NCBI RefSeq assembly: GCF_014172405.1
Contig: NZ_WNXC01000001.1
Span: 1,855,340 to 1,919,339, forward strand
Direction: 5' to 3'
DNA: 64,000 nt
Source of the DNA: Pedobacter gandavensis
Lineage (GTDB): Bacteria > Bacteroidota > Bacteroidia > Sphingobacteriales > Sphingobacteriaceae
Shown: positions 1 to 9,583 of the stretch, piece after piece
How the letters are laid out: every line of letters begins with the position of its first letter
Position numbering within the stretch: the stretch's first letter is position 1
Position numbers and translations under genes: made by a program
Notes under the pieces: generated by a model
What the model was told of the DNA's origin: nothing
Seen by the model: the letters and a program-made list of their open reading frames with translations, nothing else
Databases searched by the model: none

Positions 1-46
1 AATTTGCGAAGAAAAAAATCAAATAATACGAGTTTAAATAACAATA

Positions 47-1846
47 ATGGATAGAAATACGTTTACAGGCCTGTTCCTGATCATGATCGTTTTGGCCGGT
101 TCTTTTTACTTTTTTGGTCCTAGTCAGACTGAAATCACCAAAGAAAAGGAAAGAATTGCCGCAGATTCTTTGAAAAAAGTTAATGCAGCCACAAAAACTA
201 CTGCTCCTTCAATAGCAGCGGCAACACCAGCTGTTGATTCAGCAACATTATCAGGACCATTTGGTGGCAGCATCACAGGTACTCCTCAAACTACTGTTTT
301 AGAGAATGAGAACTTAAAATTAACCCTGACCAATAAAGGTGGTAAGATTTTATCCGTACAAGTGAAAGGTGTAAAAACTTACAATGGAAACCCGGTTATT
401 TTATTTGACGGTGACCAGAATAAGTTCGGTTTGAAAATGAACATAAATGGTAAAACATTAAACACCGATGATCTTTATTTTACACCAACAGTAGCAGACA
501 ACAAAGTGAGCATGCGTGCCACTTACCAAGGAGATAAATACATTGAATATACTTACGATTTAAAACCTAAGTCGAATAATGTTGCGTTTAACATTAGTTT
601 GAACGGCTTAAATCAAGTGATCCAAACAGATTCTATCTCACTGAACTGGTCTGCAACGTTATTAGAGCAAGAAAAATCTGCTAAGAAAGAAAAAGAGCAC
701 TCTGCTCCTTTCTACAAATACACGAATGCAAGTCCGGATCATTTGAGCGTTGCTAAAGATCAAACTGAAGAGTTGAAAAAAGGAAAAGTTGAATGGTTCT
801 CTTTCAAACAACAATTTTTCTCTGCAGTATTGATTTCTAAAGATGGTTTTGAAAGTGGTAGACTTGCCATTACAGATTCTACCAAACCTGGTGAGATCAA
901 ACGTTATGATGCCGATATGAAAATGCATTTCGGTCAGTCAGCTTCACAAAGCTATGCGATGGATTTCTACTTCGGTACCAATAAGTTCGACAGGTTAAAA
1001 GCACAAGGACACGAAATTGAAAAACTGGTTGATATGGGTTACTGGCCTTTAAAATATATCAACAGATTTATCGTATTGCCAGTGTTTAAATTCCTGGAAG
1101 GCTTTGGATGGAACTATGGCTTGATCATCCTGATCCTGACAATCCTCCTTAAATTGGCGATGTCTCCATTGACTTATAAATCATACATCTCTATGGCTAA
1201 GATGAGAATTCTTAAACCAGAAATGGATGAGATTAAAGCTAAAGTCGGTGAAGATAACCCAACACTTTTACAACAAGAATACTTGAAATTGTACAAGCAG
1301 GTAGGCGTAAATCCACTAGGGGGCTGTTTACCGATGCTACTTCAATTGCCTTTTGTAATGGCCTTCTTCTTCTTCTTCCCTAACTTGTTTGAGTTAAGAG
1401 GAGAAAGCTTCTTATGGATGAAAGATCTTTCCACTTATGATGATTTCATCAAATTTGGTGTCACCATTCCATTTATCGGAGATCACTTGAGTTTAATGTG
1501 TGTATTGATGACGATTTCAACATTGATCTATACTTATTTCAACAACCAGATTTCAGGTGCAACAGGTCAGATGAAATACATTGGTTACATCATGCCAATC
1601 ATTTTCTTAGGGGTCTTGAATAGCTATCCTTCAGGATTAAACTATTACTACTTCCTGGCGAATATGTTGACATTTGCTCAACAGTTCCTGATCAAATCTA
1701 TGGTAGATGATGAGAAGATTCACCGTACTTTACAGGAGAACAAAACAAAACCTGCGGAGACCAAGAAGAAATCTAAATTCCAATCGAGATTAGATGACTA
1801 TATGCGTTCGCAACAACAAGCTGCAACTCAGGCTAAGAAAAAATAG
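47..1846 (+). CDS. yidC: Membrane protein insertase YidC
   Basis: This 599-residue protein inserts and folds proteins in the inner membrane, alone or with SecYEG. It begins with an N-terminal membrane anchor (about residues 5-24). A large periplasmic domain follows (about 60-330), then a C-terminal five-helix core starting near residue 355, with the cytoplasmic loop around 'KMRILKPEMDEIK' and the conserved 'NPLGGCLPMLLQLPF' segment. The tail is basic and lysine-rich, as in Bacteroidota YidC. The start ATG is the first in frame and gives the expected anchor. A strong hairpin terminator follows directly, so it ends its transcription unit. Family assignment is secure. Confidence 0.97.
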   Translation: MDRNTFTGLFLIMIVLAGSFYFFGPSQTEITKEKERIAADSLKKVNAATKTTAPSIAAATPAVDSATLSGPFGGSITGTPQTTVLENENLKLTLTNKGGKILSVQVKGVKTYNGNPVILFDGDQNKFGLKMNINGKTLNTDDLYFTPTVADNKVSMRATYQGDKYIEYTYDLKPKSNNVAFNISLNGLNQVIQTDSISLNWSATLLEQEKSAKKEKEHSAPFYKYTNASPDHLSVAKDQTEELKKGKVEWFSFKQQFFSAVLISKDGFESGRLAITDSTKPGEIKRYDADMKMHFGQSASQSYAMDFYFGTNKFDRLKAQGHEIEKLVDMGYWPLKYINRFIVLPVFKFLEGFGWNYGLIILILTILLKLAMSPLTYKSYISMAKMRILKPEMDEIKAKVGEDNPTLLQQEYLKLYKQVGVNPLGGCLPMLLQLPFVMAFFFFFPNLFELRGESFLWMKDLSTYDDFIKFGVTIPFIGDHLSLMCVLMTISTLIYTYFNNQISGATGQMKYIGYIMPIIFLGVLNSYPSGLNYYYFLANMLTFAQQFLIKSMVDDEKIHRTLQENKTKPAETKKKSKFQSRLDDYMRSQQQAATQAKKK

Positions 1847-1862
1847 TCTTTTTTAAGACCTT

Positions 1863-1892
1863 GCAAAAAGCACCTTTCGAGGTGCTTTTTGC
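1863..1892 (+). terminator. Rho-independent terminator after yidC
   Basis: A perfect 12-bp stem (GCAAAAAGCACC / GGTGCTTTTTGC) closes a 6-nt loop 17 bp after the yidC stop. The T-rich 3' arm serves as the tract. It is nearly symmetrical and may work in both directions. Confidence 0.85.
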
Positions 1893-1998
1893 ATTTAAGG
1901 CCAATTTTGCATTGTAATAATTTGGTGTAAAATGCGGATATAGCACTAAAAAATCAGAAATTTAAACCTGAAGAAATAAACTAGAAAAAACAGTCTTT

Positions 1999-4848
1999 AT
2001 GATGCACAAAAAACTTACACTACTTCTCCTTTTGTTTGCCAGCGCAGCCTATGCGCAGAAAAAACCACTGGATCATAGTGTTTATGATACCTGGGAATCT
2101 GTGGGGTCAAAACAACTTAGCAACAATGGCATGTGGGCCATGTATGGCATTAACCAACAAGAAGGAGATGCGAACTTATACCTGAATAACCTACTGAACC
2201 ACTCAAAACTCAAAGTAAACCGTGGTACAAATGCACAATTTAGTGCAGATTCAAAATATGCAGTATTTACCATTAAGCCTTTTCAAAAGGATATTCGTCA
2301 GGCAAAAATTAAAAAGAAAAAAGCGGATGATCAACCTAAAGACAGTTTAGGAATTGCCAATTTAACCAGTATGGCTGTGCTAAAGATTGCCCGCGTGAAA
2401 TCTTTTAAAATGCCAGAAAAAGGCTTTGGTTTTTTAGCATATCAATTGGAAAAACCTATGGATACGGCTAAGAAAACTCCTGCACCTGCGACGACAGATA
2501 AGAAAAAAGATACAGAAGACTTTTTCGCAGATGATGATCCGGCAGGTGCTTCCAGCAAAACTGAAGGAACAGATTTGATCTTTAAAAACCTGAATACTGG
2601 TGTAGAACGCACTTTCAAATATGTAAGCGAGTATGCTTTCAGCAAAAATGGCAAGCAATTTATATTTGCTTGTACTGGTGCTAAAAAAGACAAAACGGCT
2701 CCAGTAGGAGTATTTGTTTTGAATACAGAAAAAGGAACACTGAAAACATTAGTCAAAGGAAAAGGCACATTCAAAAACTTTGCTTTTAATGAGGATGGCG
2801 CATATTTGGCCTTCGTAGGTGAACAAAGTCCAGAGAAAGCAGAGATCAAGACTTTCAATGTGTACTACAATTCTCTTTCTTTAGATACCGCACAGATTCT
2901 GGTAGACAATGCGATTCCTGGTATGCCGGCAAAATGGGCGGTAAGTGGTGATTCCCGTGTTAATTTTAGCAAGGACGGTACAAAGTTATTCTTCGGAATC
3001 GCTCCTGTTAAAACACCAAAAGACACCACGCTTGTGGATTTCGAAAACGCGAAACTAGACATCTGGGGTTATAAAGACGATTACCTACAACCAATGCAGT
3101 TGAAAAATGCAGATAAAGAAGCGAAAAGAACTTACCTGACTACCATTGAAATCTTCAACAGTGAACCGAGAATCGTTCCTTTAACGGATGTAAAGCTTCC
3201 TGATGCAATGTTAATGAACGAAGGAAATGCACCTTTCGCATTGGCCTCTACTGATTTCGGCAATAGGATTCAACAACAATGGACCGCAAGTACGATCAAA
3301 GATTATTACCTGGTAGATGTCAAAACGGGTGCTAGAAAGAAAATCATTGAAGCCCTTTCTGGCTCTGCAATGGCTTCACCAGCGGGTAAATATGTGCTTT
3401 ACTTTGATAAAAAAACAGGTATTTATTCAACTTATCAAGTGGCTACCGGCAAGGTAACTACGCTAAACAATGGTTTAGCCGTGAAATTGGTGGATGAAGA
3501 AAATGATGTACCAGATGATCCTTCAGCATATGGTGTGGCGGCCTGGACAGCGGATGATAAGACTGTCTTAATCTACGATAGATATGATATATGGGAGTTC
3601 TCTCCAGATGGGAAAAGTCCGGCGAAAAATATGACCAACGGTTTCGGCAGACAAAACAAGCTAACTTTCCGTTATCAAAAGGTAGATCCGGAAAGCCGTT
3701 TTCTGGAGAAAAAGCAACATATTTTAATGGATGCTTTTAACAACAACACTAAGGAAAATGGTTTCTATAAAACCAATGTTGGTGATCAGAAAAACCCAGA
3801 AATGATTGTGATGGAGAAATACAAATACTCAGATTTAGCCAAAGCCAAGGATGCGGAAATGTATATCTACGATAAAGGAAACTATAGTGTTTCGCCAAAT
3901 GTATATGTTTCAAAAGATCTAAAAACAGAGATCAAATTGAGTAACACCAATCCTCAACAACAAAACTACAACTGGGGAACTGCCGAATTGGTGAAATGGG
4001 AAACACCTAAAGGTTACAAATCAGAAGGAATTTTATATAAACCAGAGAATTTTGATCCAACTAAGAAGTACCCGATGATTGTGTATTTCTATGAGAAACT
4101 TTCTGATGGCCTATTCTCTTATCAAGCCCCTGCTCCTACACCTTCGAGACTGAACATTTCTTTCTTTGTAAGTAATGGTTACCTGGTATTTGCTCCGGAT
4201 ATCTCTTATGAAACAGGTTATCCAGGTAAATCGGCTGAAGAATTTATCAATTCTGGTGTAGAAGCCTTAAAGAAAAACCCTTGGGTAGATGGCAGCAAGA
4301 TTGGAATCCAGGGACAAAGCTGGGGCGGTTACCAAGTGGCACACCTGATTACACGCACAAATATGTATGCTGCAGCATGGGCAGGTGCACCAGTAGCCAA
4401 CATGACTTCTGCCTATGGTGGAATGCGTTGGGAAAGCGGAATGAACAGACAATTCCAATATGAAAAAACGCAAAGTAGAATTGGTTCTACCCTTTGGGAG
4501 AAACCAGAGCTGTATATAGAGAACTCTCCTTTATTTTTCTTACCAAAGGTAAATACACCTTTAGTAATCATGGCGAACGACGCAGATGGCGCCGTACCAT
4601 GGTATCAGGGAATTGAGATGTTTAGTGGCTTAAGACGCTTAGGTAAACCTGTATGGATGCTAAACTATAATGGTGAAGCACATAACCTGGTTCAACGTCA
4701 GAATAGAAAGGACATCCAAATCAGAGAACAACAGTTTTTTGATTATTATCTGAAAGGTGCTAAAGCTCCAGCCTGGATGACTTCAGGAATTCCTGCGACA
4801 GAAAAAGGAAAAACCTGGGGTTTTGAACTGACCAACGATAAACCTTAA
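1999..4848 (+). CDS. Secreted S9 family (prolyl oligopeptidase) peptidase
   Basis: A 949-residue exported serine peptidase. It starts with a cleavable signal peptide (residues 1 to about 19, ending AAYAQ). A long beta-propeller-like region follows, then a C-terminal alpha/beta-hydrolase domain. The nucleophile motif GQSWGGYQ puts the catalytic Ser at 774. By family comparison the other triad members are Asp863 (in NDADGAV) and His895 (in GEAHNL). Such enzymes cleave peptides, often dipeptides or after proline, in the periplasm of Bacteroidota. An Ala/Thr/Lys-rich low-complexity stretch near residues 155-180 looks like an insertion. It stands as its own unit, followed by a terminator. The exact specificity cannot be read. 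Confidence 0.93.
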   Translation: MMHKKLTLLLLLFASAAYAQKKPLDHSVYDTWESVGSKQLSNNGMWAMYGINQQEGDANLYLNNLLNHSKLKVNRGTNAQFSADSKYAVFTIKPFQKDIRQAKIKKKKADDQPKDSLGIANLTSMAVLKIARVKSFKMPEKGFGFLAYQLEKPMDTAKKTPAPATTDKKKDTEDFFADDDPAGASSKTEGTDLIFKNLNTGVERTFKYVSEYAFSKNGKQFIFACTGAKKDKTAPVGVFVLNTEKGTLKTLVKGKGTFKNFAFNEDGAYLAFVGEQSPEKAEIKTFNVYYNSLSLDTAQILVDNAIPGMPAKWAVSGDSRVNFSKDGTKLFFGIAPVKTPKDTTLVDFENAKLDIWGYKDDYLQPMQLKNADKEAKRTYLTTIEIFNSEPRIVPLTDVKLPDAMLMNEGNAPFALASTDFGNRIQQQWTASTIKDYYLVDVKTGARKKIIEALSGSAMASPAGKYVLYFDKKTGIYSTYQVATGKVTTLNNGLAVKLVDEENDVPDDPSAYGVAAWTADDKTVLIYDRYDIWEFSPDGKSPAKNMTNGFGRQNKLTFRYQKVDPESRFLEKKQHILMDAFNNNTKENGFYKTNVGDQKNPEMIVMEKYKYSDLAKAKDAEMYIYDKGNYSVSPNVYVSKDLKTEIKLSNTNPQQQNYNWGTAELVKWETPKGYKSEGILYKPENFDPTKKYPMIVYFYEKLSDGLFSYQAPAPTPSRLNISFFVSNGYLVFAPDISYETGYPGKSAEEFINSGVEALKKNPWVDGSKIGIQGQSWGGYQVAHLITRTNMYAAAWAGAPVANMTSAYGGMRWESGMNRQFQYEKTQSRIGSTLWEKPELYIENSPLFFLPKVNTPLVIMANDADGAVPWYQGIEMFSGLRRLGKPVWMLNYNGEAHNLVQRQNRKDIQIREQQFFDYYLKGAKAPAWMTSGIPATEKGKTWGFELTNDKP

Positions 4849-4870
4849 TCAGTAATTGTTAATACAAAAT

Positions 4871-4909
4871 AAAGCGGCCGCATCCCTTAATTGGTGATGT
4901 GGCCGCTTT
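4871..4909 (+). terminator. GC-rich terminator hairpin after the S9 peptidase
   Basis: A 14-bp stem with one G.T pair (AAAGCGGCCGCATC / GATGTGGCCGCTTT) lies 22 bp after the stop codon, with a short T-run in its 3' arm. Confidence 0.75.
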
Positions 4910-4961
4910 GCTGTTTCTTATCCTATTTTTTATCATATTTGAATAACCAAGTCATTGAAGT

Positions 4962-5774
4962 ATGAAAACCGAAGACAATTACCTTGAAATCAATAGGCAG
5001 TCCTGGAATGCTAGAACGACTGCTCATTTGGAATCTGATTTTTATGATGTTGAGGGCTTTCTAAAAGGAAATTCTTCTTTAAAACCTGTAGAGTTGGCTA
5101 TGCTTGGCGACATTCGAGGAAAATCAATTCTCCATCTGCAATGTCATTTCGGACAAGATTCTATTTCCTTGGCTAAAATGGGGGCAAAAGTTACCGCTGT
5201 AGATTTATCTGATCAGTCTATCGCCAGCGCAAAAGAGCTAGCAAAAAAATCAGCTTCGCTAGTTAACTTCATTTGTTGCGATATCTATCAGTTACCGAAT
5301 CATTTGAATGAACAATTTGATATCGTTTTTACAAGCTATGGTGTGATTTCCTGGCTCCCAGATCTGGATAAATGGGCAAAAATAATTTCTAGGTTTCTAA
5401 AGCCAAGAGGTAAATTAATTTTCGTGGAGTTCCATCCTGTAGTTTGGATGTTTGATGACAATTTTGAAAAAATAGCTTACAATTACCTTAACTCAGGAGC
5501 TATTTTGGAAACGGAAACTGGAACCTATGCTAATAAGAAAGCAGAAATCACTCAAGAATACGTGATGTGGAACCATGGTTTGGGGGAAGTGATCAATGCC
5601 TTGATCAAAAATAATATGGAAATCAATTCCTTAGATGAATTTGATTATTCACCATATAATTGTTTACAACACCTACTAGAAGTTGAACCTGGGAAATACA
5701 GAATTGCACACCTGGAAAACAAAATCCCCATGGTTTATGCTGTAATGGCCACAAAGAAAATCGCTATTACCTAA
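4962..5774 (+). CDS. Class I SAM-dependent methyltransferase
   Basis: A 270-residue soluble methyltransferase. The SAM-binding motif I is LHLQCHFGQDS (about residues 54-64), followed by the acidic motif 'VTAVDLSDQSI' and the post-motif 'FDIVFTSYGVISWLPDL'. This is the Methyltransf_11/25 layout. The substrate (small molecule, lipid or nucleic acid) cannot be told. It is flanked by intergenic gaps on both sides and looks monocistronic. Confidence 0.85.
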   Translation: MKTEDNYLEINRQSWNARTTAHLESDFYDVEGFLKGNSSLKPVELAMLGDIRGKSILHLQCHFGQDSISLAKMGAKVTAVDLSDQSIASAKELAKKSASLVNFICCDIYQLPNHLNEQFDIVFTSYGVISWLPDLDKWAKIISRFLKPRGKLIFVEFHPVVWMFDDNFEKIAYNYLNSGAILETETGTYANKKAEITQEYVMWNHGLGEVINALIKNNMEINSLDEFDYSPYNCLQHLLEVEPGKYRIAHLENKIPMVYAVMATKKIAIT

Positions 5775-5946
5775 TGACTTTTCAGTTGGTCCTTTTACAA
5801 AACAATTAGCTCATTAATCAATCCAGTTCACATATCTGGCAGATAATTTATTGCTTTACCTGTCCAAAAGCAATAATTCTTACGCTTCCACACCGAATTA
5901 TTAGATTCAAAACGATAAATTTAACCGTTCAACTAATTTTATTTTA

Positions 5947-7218
5947 ATGGCCCTAAGTAGAATCTGGTCTGCATTCATCATCATTGCGATTGTAGTAGCC
6001 AGTATTAAGTGTTTCTTTTTCGGAGAAACAGAAATTTTCAACCTGATGATTATTGGAAAAGCCAGTGATGCAGGTAACGTATTAAAGGTAGATGGGGTCA
6101 TTGAAACCTGCTGGACCGCAGTAAATATCTGCTTAAAGTTGATTGGAATTATGGCCTTATTTATGGGCTTTATGAGCATCGCGGAGAAAGCCGGTGGCAT
6201 CCGTTTGTTATCGCGGATTATTGGCCCATTCTTTTCTAAACTTTTCCCTGATGTACCAAAAGGCCACCCAGCTACAGGTCACATGGTGATGAATTTTTCT
6301 GCAAACTTATTAGGTCTTGACAATGCAGCGACTCCTTTCGGATTAAAAGCAATGGAAAGTTTACAGGAACTAAATCCCAATAAAGATACCGCATCCAATG
6401 CACAAATTATGTTTCTTTGCTTACATGCCTCTGGTCTGACCTTAATTCCTGTGAGTATCATCGCCGTCCGTGCTTCGTTAAATTCAGCCAATCCAACAGA
6501 TATATTTATCCCTTGCATGATCGCTACTTTTGTAGCTACGATGGCTGCCATGTTTATCGTTTCTTTTAAGCAAAGAATCAATGTTTTTCAGCCTGTCATC
6601 CTGGCTTGGGTGTTAGGCCTTTCTTCGGTTATTGCTTTACTGGTACTATACCTTACCAGCCTCACGACCTCGAGTTTACAAGAATTTTCAGGTATTTTAA
6701 GCAACGGATTATTACTCTTGATTTTTCTTTTGATTGTCTTGGGCGGATTATATAAGAATGTTAACGTATATGATGCTTTTGTTGAAGGTGCAAAAGGAGG
6801 TTTTGATACTGCTATCCGTATTATTCCCTACCTGGTGGGGATGCTGGTTGCCATAAGTTTACTGCGTACCAGTGGTACTTTTGACATCATCATCAATGCA
6901 CTAAAACATCTTTGTGCCACAATAGGTATGGATTCCCGGTTTATAGATGGTATTCCTACCGCGCTGATCAAACCCTTAAGTGGAAGTGGTGCAAGAGGTA
7001 TGATGATCGATACCATGACTGCCCATGGTCCTGACTCCTTTGCTGGGAGATTATCCAGCATCTTACAAGGTTCTTCGGACACCACGTTTTATGTGATCGC
7101 CGTTTACTTTGGTTCAATAAGCGTAACCAATACACGCTATGCAATTGGCGCGATGTTGTTAGCAGATTTAGTGGGTGTATGTACCGCTATTGGCTTATGT
7201 TACCTGTTTTTCGGGTAA
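5947..7218 (+). CDS. SpmA-SpmB fusion (nucleoside-recognition domain membrane protein)
   Basis: A 423-residue multi-pass membrane protein joining two domains that are separate spore-maturation proteins (SpmA, SpmB) in Firmicutes. The first half carries the SpmA-type motif 'MNFSANLLGLDNAATPFG' (about residues 115-135). The second half carries the SpmB-type signature 'GSGARGMMIDTM' and 'QGSSDTTFYVIAVYFGS' (about 345-390). Both belong to the nucleoside-recognition (Gate) domain family, linked to transport or channel roles. The organism does not make spores by any sign here, so the Spm name is historical. The fused form is common in Bacteroidota. Confidence 0.88.
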   Translation: MALSRIWSAFIIIAIVVASIKCFFFGETEIFNLMIIGKASDAGNVLKVDGVIETCWTAVNICLKLIGIMALFMGFMSIAEKAGGIRLLSRIIGPFFSKLFPDVPKGHPATGHMVMNFSANLLGLDNAATPFGLKAMESLQELNPNKDTASNAQIMFLCLHASGLTLIPVSIIAVRASLNSANPTDIFIPCMIATFVATMAAMFIVSFKQRINVFQPVILAWVLGLSSVIALLVLYLTSLTTSSLQEFSGILSNGLLLLIFLLIVLGGLYKNVNVYDAFVEGAKGGFDTAIRIIPYLVGMLVAISLLRTSGTFDIIINALKHLCATIGMDSRFIDGIPTALIKPLSGSGARGMMIDTMTAHGPDSFAGRLSSILQGSSDTTFYVIAVYFGSISVTNTRYAIGAMLLADLVGVCTAIGLCYLFFG

Positions 7219-7351
7219 TTTTTGGCACTTCTTAATTAGGCATAATTGCCTATTATATCTTTATGAAAAATGGGGCTAGAATTAAGGTTTTAGACCCATT
7301 TTTCATTGGTTAAAGCCATAAATCAATATTTAGCCTACTATGTTTTTGAAA

Positions 7352-7588
7352 TTACCGCAGTTTACTGATTGACAAACGGTTAATGATTTGTTCCAATATC
7401 CTTGGCTCTACACTGGTATGCCTCGAAGACCTCCAGGTGCTGGAAGAATCAAGCCAAACGCAAAAGGAATGATAGCCGTCTAACACCACCGCATAGGTTT
7501 CATGGAAATCGTCTTGAATCTGAAGGCAAAAACCATTCACTGGCTTGCCTTGAATATCAAACTGGAAGTTGAGATAAGTGCTTAGCAT
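7352..7588 (-). CDS. Small hypothetical protein (78 aa)
   Basis: Not recognised. A 78-residue soluble protein with no signal peptide; it has alternating beta-like stretches ('FQFDIQG', 'FCVWLDSSS') and an Arg-rich helical C-terminus. It is believed real because nothing sits opposite it and a TAnnTTTG-type element (TAGATTTG, complement of 7615-7622) lies about 27 bp before its ATG. It is divergent from the OsmC gene. Confidence 0.6.
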   Translation of the reverse strand: MLSTYLNFQFDIQGKPVNGFCLQIQDDFHETYAVVLDGYHSFCVWLDSSSTWRSSRHTSVEPRILEQIINRLSISKLR

Positions 7589-7709
7589 ATTAGTAGTGGT
7601 TAGGTGAGTTATAACAAATCTAAGTTTGAAATGTTTAGCTAATCTTAAGGAATTGATATTATATTGTAAAAAACAATTAACGATTTATAAACCCTTTTAT
7701 TACTCCAAT

Positions 7710-8114
7710 ATGGCCGCAAGTAAAATTACTGCAATCACAGAATTAGATCAATCACATTATAAAACAAAAATATATTCCAATGGGCATTTCATTTATGCTG
7801 ATGAGCCAGAAGAAGTTGGGGGAACAGATGAAGGAATGGCACCAGGTGCTTTGTTATTAGCAAGTTTAGGCAGCTGTACGGCCATTACCATCAGAATGTA
7901 TGCCGACCGTAAAAAGATGAATCTGGACACCATTAAGGTAGAACTTGCCATTTGCAATGAAGAAGAAATGAGTAAGGAAACTACCATCACCAGAAAAATA
8001 ACTTTTACCGGCGACCTATCTCAACAAGATCACGATAGGTTAATGCAAATTGCAGACAAATGCCCAATTCATAAGATTCTTAGTAATCCGATTAAAATTG
8101 AGACCAGTATTTAA
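7710..8114 (+). CDS. OsmC/Ohr family protein
   Basis: A 134-residue OsmC-like protein, a family of thiol-dependent peroxidases that reduce organic hydroperoxides. The typical core is present: 'GGTDEGMAPGALLLASLGSCTAITIRMYA', with the first family cysteine in 'LGSCTA' and the second in 'DKCPIHKIL'. The start at 7710 (MAASKITAI) is preferred. The frame is open back to a TTG at 7626, but the extra 28 residues are not typical of the family. Confidence 0.9.
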   Translation: MAASKITAITELDQSHYKTKIYSNGHFIYADEPEEVGGTDEGMAPGALLLASLGSCTAITIRMYADRKKMNLDTIKVELAICNEEEMSKETTITRKITFTGDLSQQDHDRLMQIADKCPIHKILSNPIKIETSI

Positions 8115-8162
8115 TTGGTAAATTCTTACAGTCGAGTCATTTATTTGAATTATTTAATAATA

Positions 8163-8179
8163 TACTAAAATTATTAGCA
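8163..8179. promoter_or_regulatory. TACTAA-N5-TTAGCA motif before the exonuclease/GIY-YIG gene
   Basis: A 17-bp motif with an inverted CTAA/TTAG core, 33 bp before the ATG at 8213. The same motif with the same 5-bp gap stands at 10367-10383 (integrase) and 26610-26626 (SRAP island). Here it is followed at once by TATTTACA, in the place of a -7 element, so a bound protein would block the promoter. Confidence 0.5.
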
Positions 8180-8212
8180 TATTTACAAATTAAAATCAAC
8201 TTTTAAAGAAAA

Positions 8213-9583
8213 ATGCTGTACGCTGTTGTAGATATAGAAACCACTGGTGGTCATGCTTCAGGAAATGGAATTACTGAAATTTCTATTCTAGTGCATGACG
8301 GTGTTTCTGTGGTAGATTCATATGAAACTCTGATCAATCCAGGGCAATATATTCCAGGCCATATTGAAGCCTTAACAGGCATTAGTAACGATATGGTCGA
8401 AAATTCACCGATGTTTCATGAGGTGGCTGATGTAATTTACAACCTGTTACAGGATAAGGTTTTTGTAGCACACAATGTAAATTTCGACTTCTCTTTTATC
8501 AAGCACAACCTTAGCCTTGCAGGTTATGATTTAAAATGCAAAAAGCTTTGTACAGTAAGGTTGAGCCGTAAAATAATACCCGGACACGCTTCTTACAGTC
8601 TTGGAAAGTTGTGTGCCGCATTAAAAATTTCCTTGAATAACCGCCACAGAGCTGGTGGAGATGCGGCTGCAACCGCTGAATTGTTGACTCTTTTACTAAC
8701 CAATGATTTGGAAGGGATCATCCCGGCTTCGCTCAAAATCAGTTCTAAAGAACAAGCGCTCCCTCCTAATCTTCCGAAATCTCAGGTAGACCAACTTCCC
8801 CTTTGTCCTGGAGTATATTATTTTAAGGATCAAAAGGGAAAAGTCATTTATATTGGAAAGGCGAAAAGTCTCAAGAAAAGGGTGTGTTCTCATTTTACAG
8901 GAAATAATACAGGGAAGCAGCGTCAAAATTTCCTTAAAGACATTTATTCTATAGATTTTGAGATTTGTGGGACGGAGCTTATGGCTTTCATTCTAGAAGC
9001 GACAGAAATCAAGAGGCTCTGGCCGGAAAACAATCGTGCACTGAAGCGTTATGAACAAAAATATGCGCTTTACGCTTTTGAAGATCAAAAAGGCTACCTC
9101 AGATTAGGCTTGGATACCTTTAAAAAGAATATGCCGGTGTTATACAGTTTCAATACCATTCTGGAAGGACATCAGGTACTAAAAATTCTGATCAAAGACC
9201 ATTTTCTATGTGAGAAACTTTGCTATATCCAAAGCAAAAGACTGGCTTGTACGGGGCATGAGGAAGGAAATTGCAGCGGTGCCTGCCTGGGTAAGGAGTC
9301 TGCCCCCGCCTACAATGTACGGGTAAAATATGCAATTGGACAGCTGAAAACCATGCTACCAAGCTTTGCCATTTTAGATACAGGAAGAACTGAAGACGAA
9401 CAAAGTTGCATCCTTGTAGAACAAGGGAAATTATATGGGATGGGTTATATTTCGCAATATAGTGATGTTAAAGAATCTGGAATGTTGAAATCAGCATTGA
9501 AACCTTTCCCGTCCAATGATTATATCATGCATTTGATTCTGACACATACAGAATTACATCCACAGAAGCGAATTGCCATTTAA
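8213..9583 (+). CDS. Exonuclease (DnaQ-like) fused to GIY-YIG (UvrC/Cho-like) nuclease
   Basis: A 456-residue two-domain DNA-processing protein. The N-terminal DEDDh 3'-5' exonuclease (about residues 1-165) has Exo I 'VVDIETTGG', Exo II 'HNVNFDFSF' and Exo III 'HRAGGDAAAT'. A GIY-YIG endonuclease domain (about 198-275) follows, with 'CPGVYYFKDQKGKVIYIGKAKSLKKR'. The remaining C-terminal part has clustered cysteines ('CYIQSKRLACTGHEEGNCSGAC', in UvrC/Cho style). The family is linked to nucleotide excision repair. Its stop overlaps the stop of the convergent YCII gene. The TACTAA-N5-TTAGCA motif upstream suggests damage control. Confidence 0.88.
   Translation: MLYAVVDIETTGGHASGNGITEISILVHDGVSVVDSYETLINPGQYIPGHIEALTGISNDMVENSPMFHEVADVIYNLLQDKVFVAHNVNFDFSFIKHNLSLAGYDLKCKKLCTVRLSRKIIPGHASYSLGKLCAALKISLNNRHRAGGDAAATAELLTLLLTNDLEGIIPASLKISSKEQALPPNLPKSQVDQLPLCPGVYYFKDQKGKVIYIGKAKSLKKRVCSHFTGNNTGKQRQNFLKDIYSIDFEICGTELMAFILEATEIKRLWPENNRALKRYEQKYALYAFEDQKGYLRLGLDTFKKNMPVLYSFNTILEGHQVLKILIKDHFLCEKLCYIQSKRLACTGHEEGNCSGACLGKESAPAYNVRVKYAIGQLKTMLPSFAILDTGRTEDEQSCILVEQGKLYGMGYISQYSDVKESGMLKSALKPFPSNDYIMHLILTHTELHPQKRIAI

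Noticed and set aside
2442..2858. Minus-strand frame of 138 codons
   Set aside because: Shadow of the S9 peptidase; no independent signals.
5907..6200. Minus-strand frame of 97 codons
   Set aside because: Antisense to the SpmA/SpmB fusion; no promoter or family signal.
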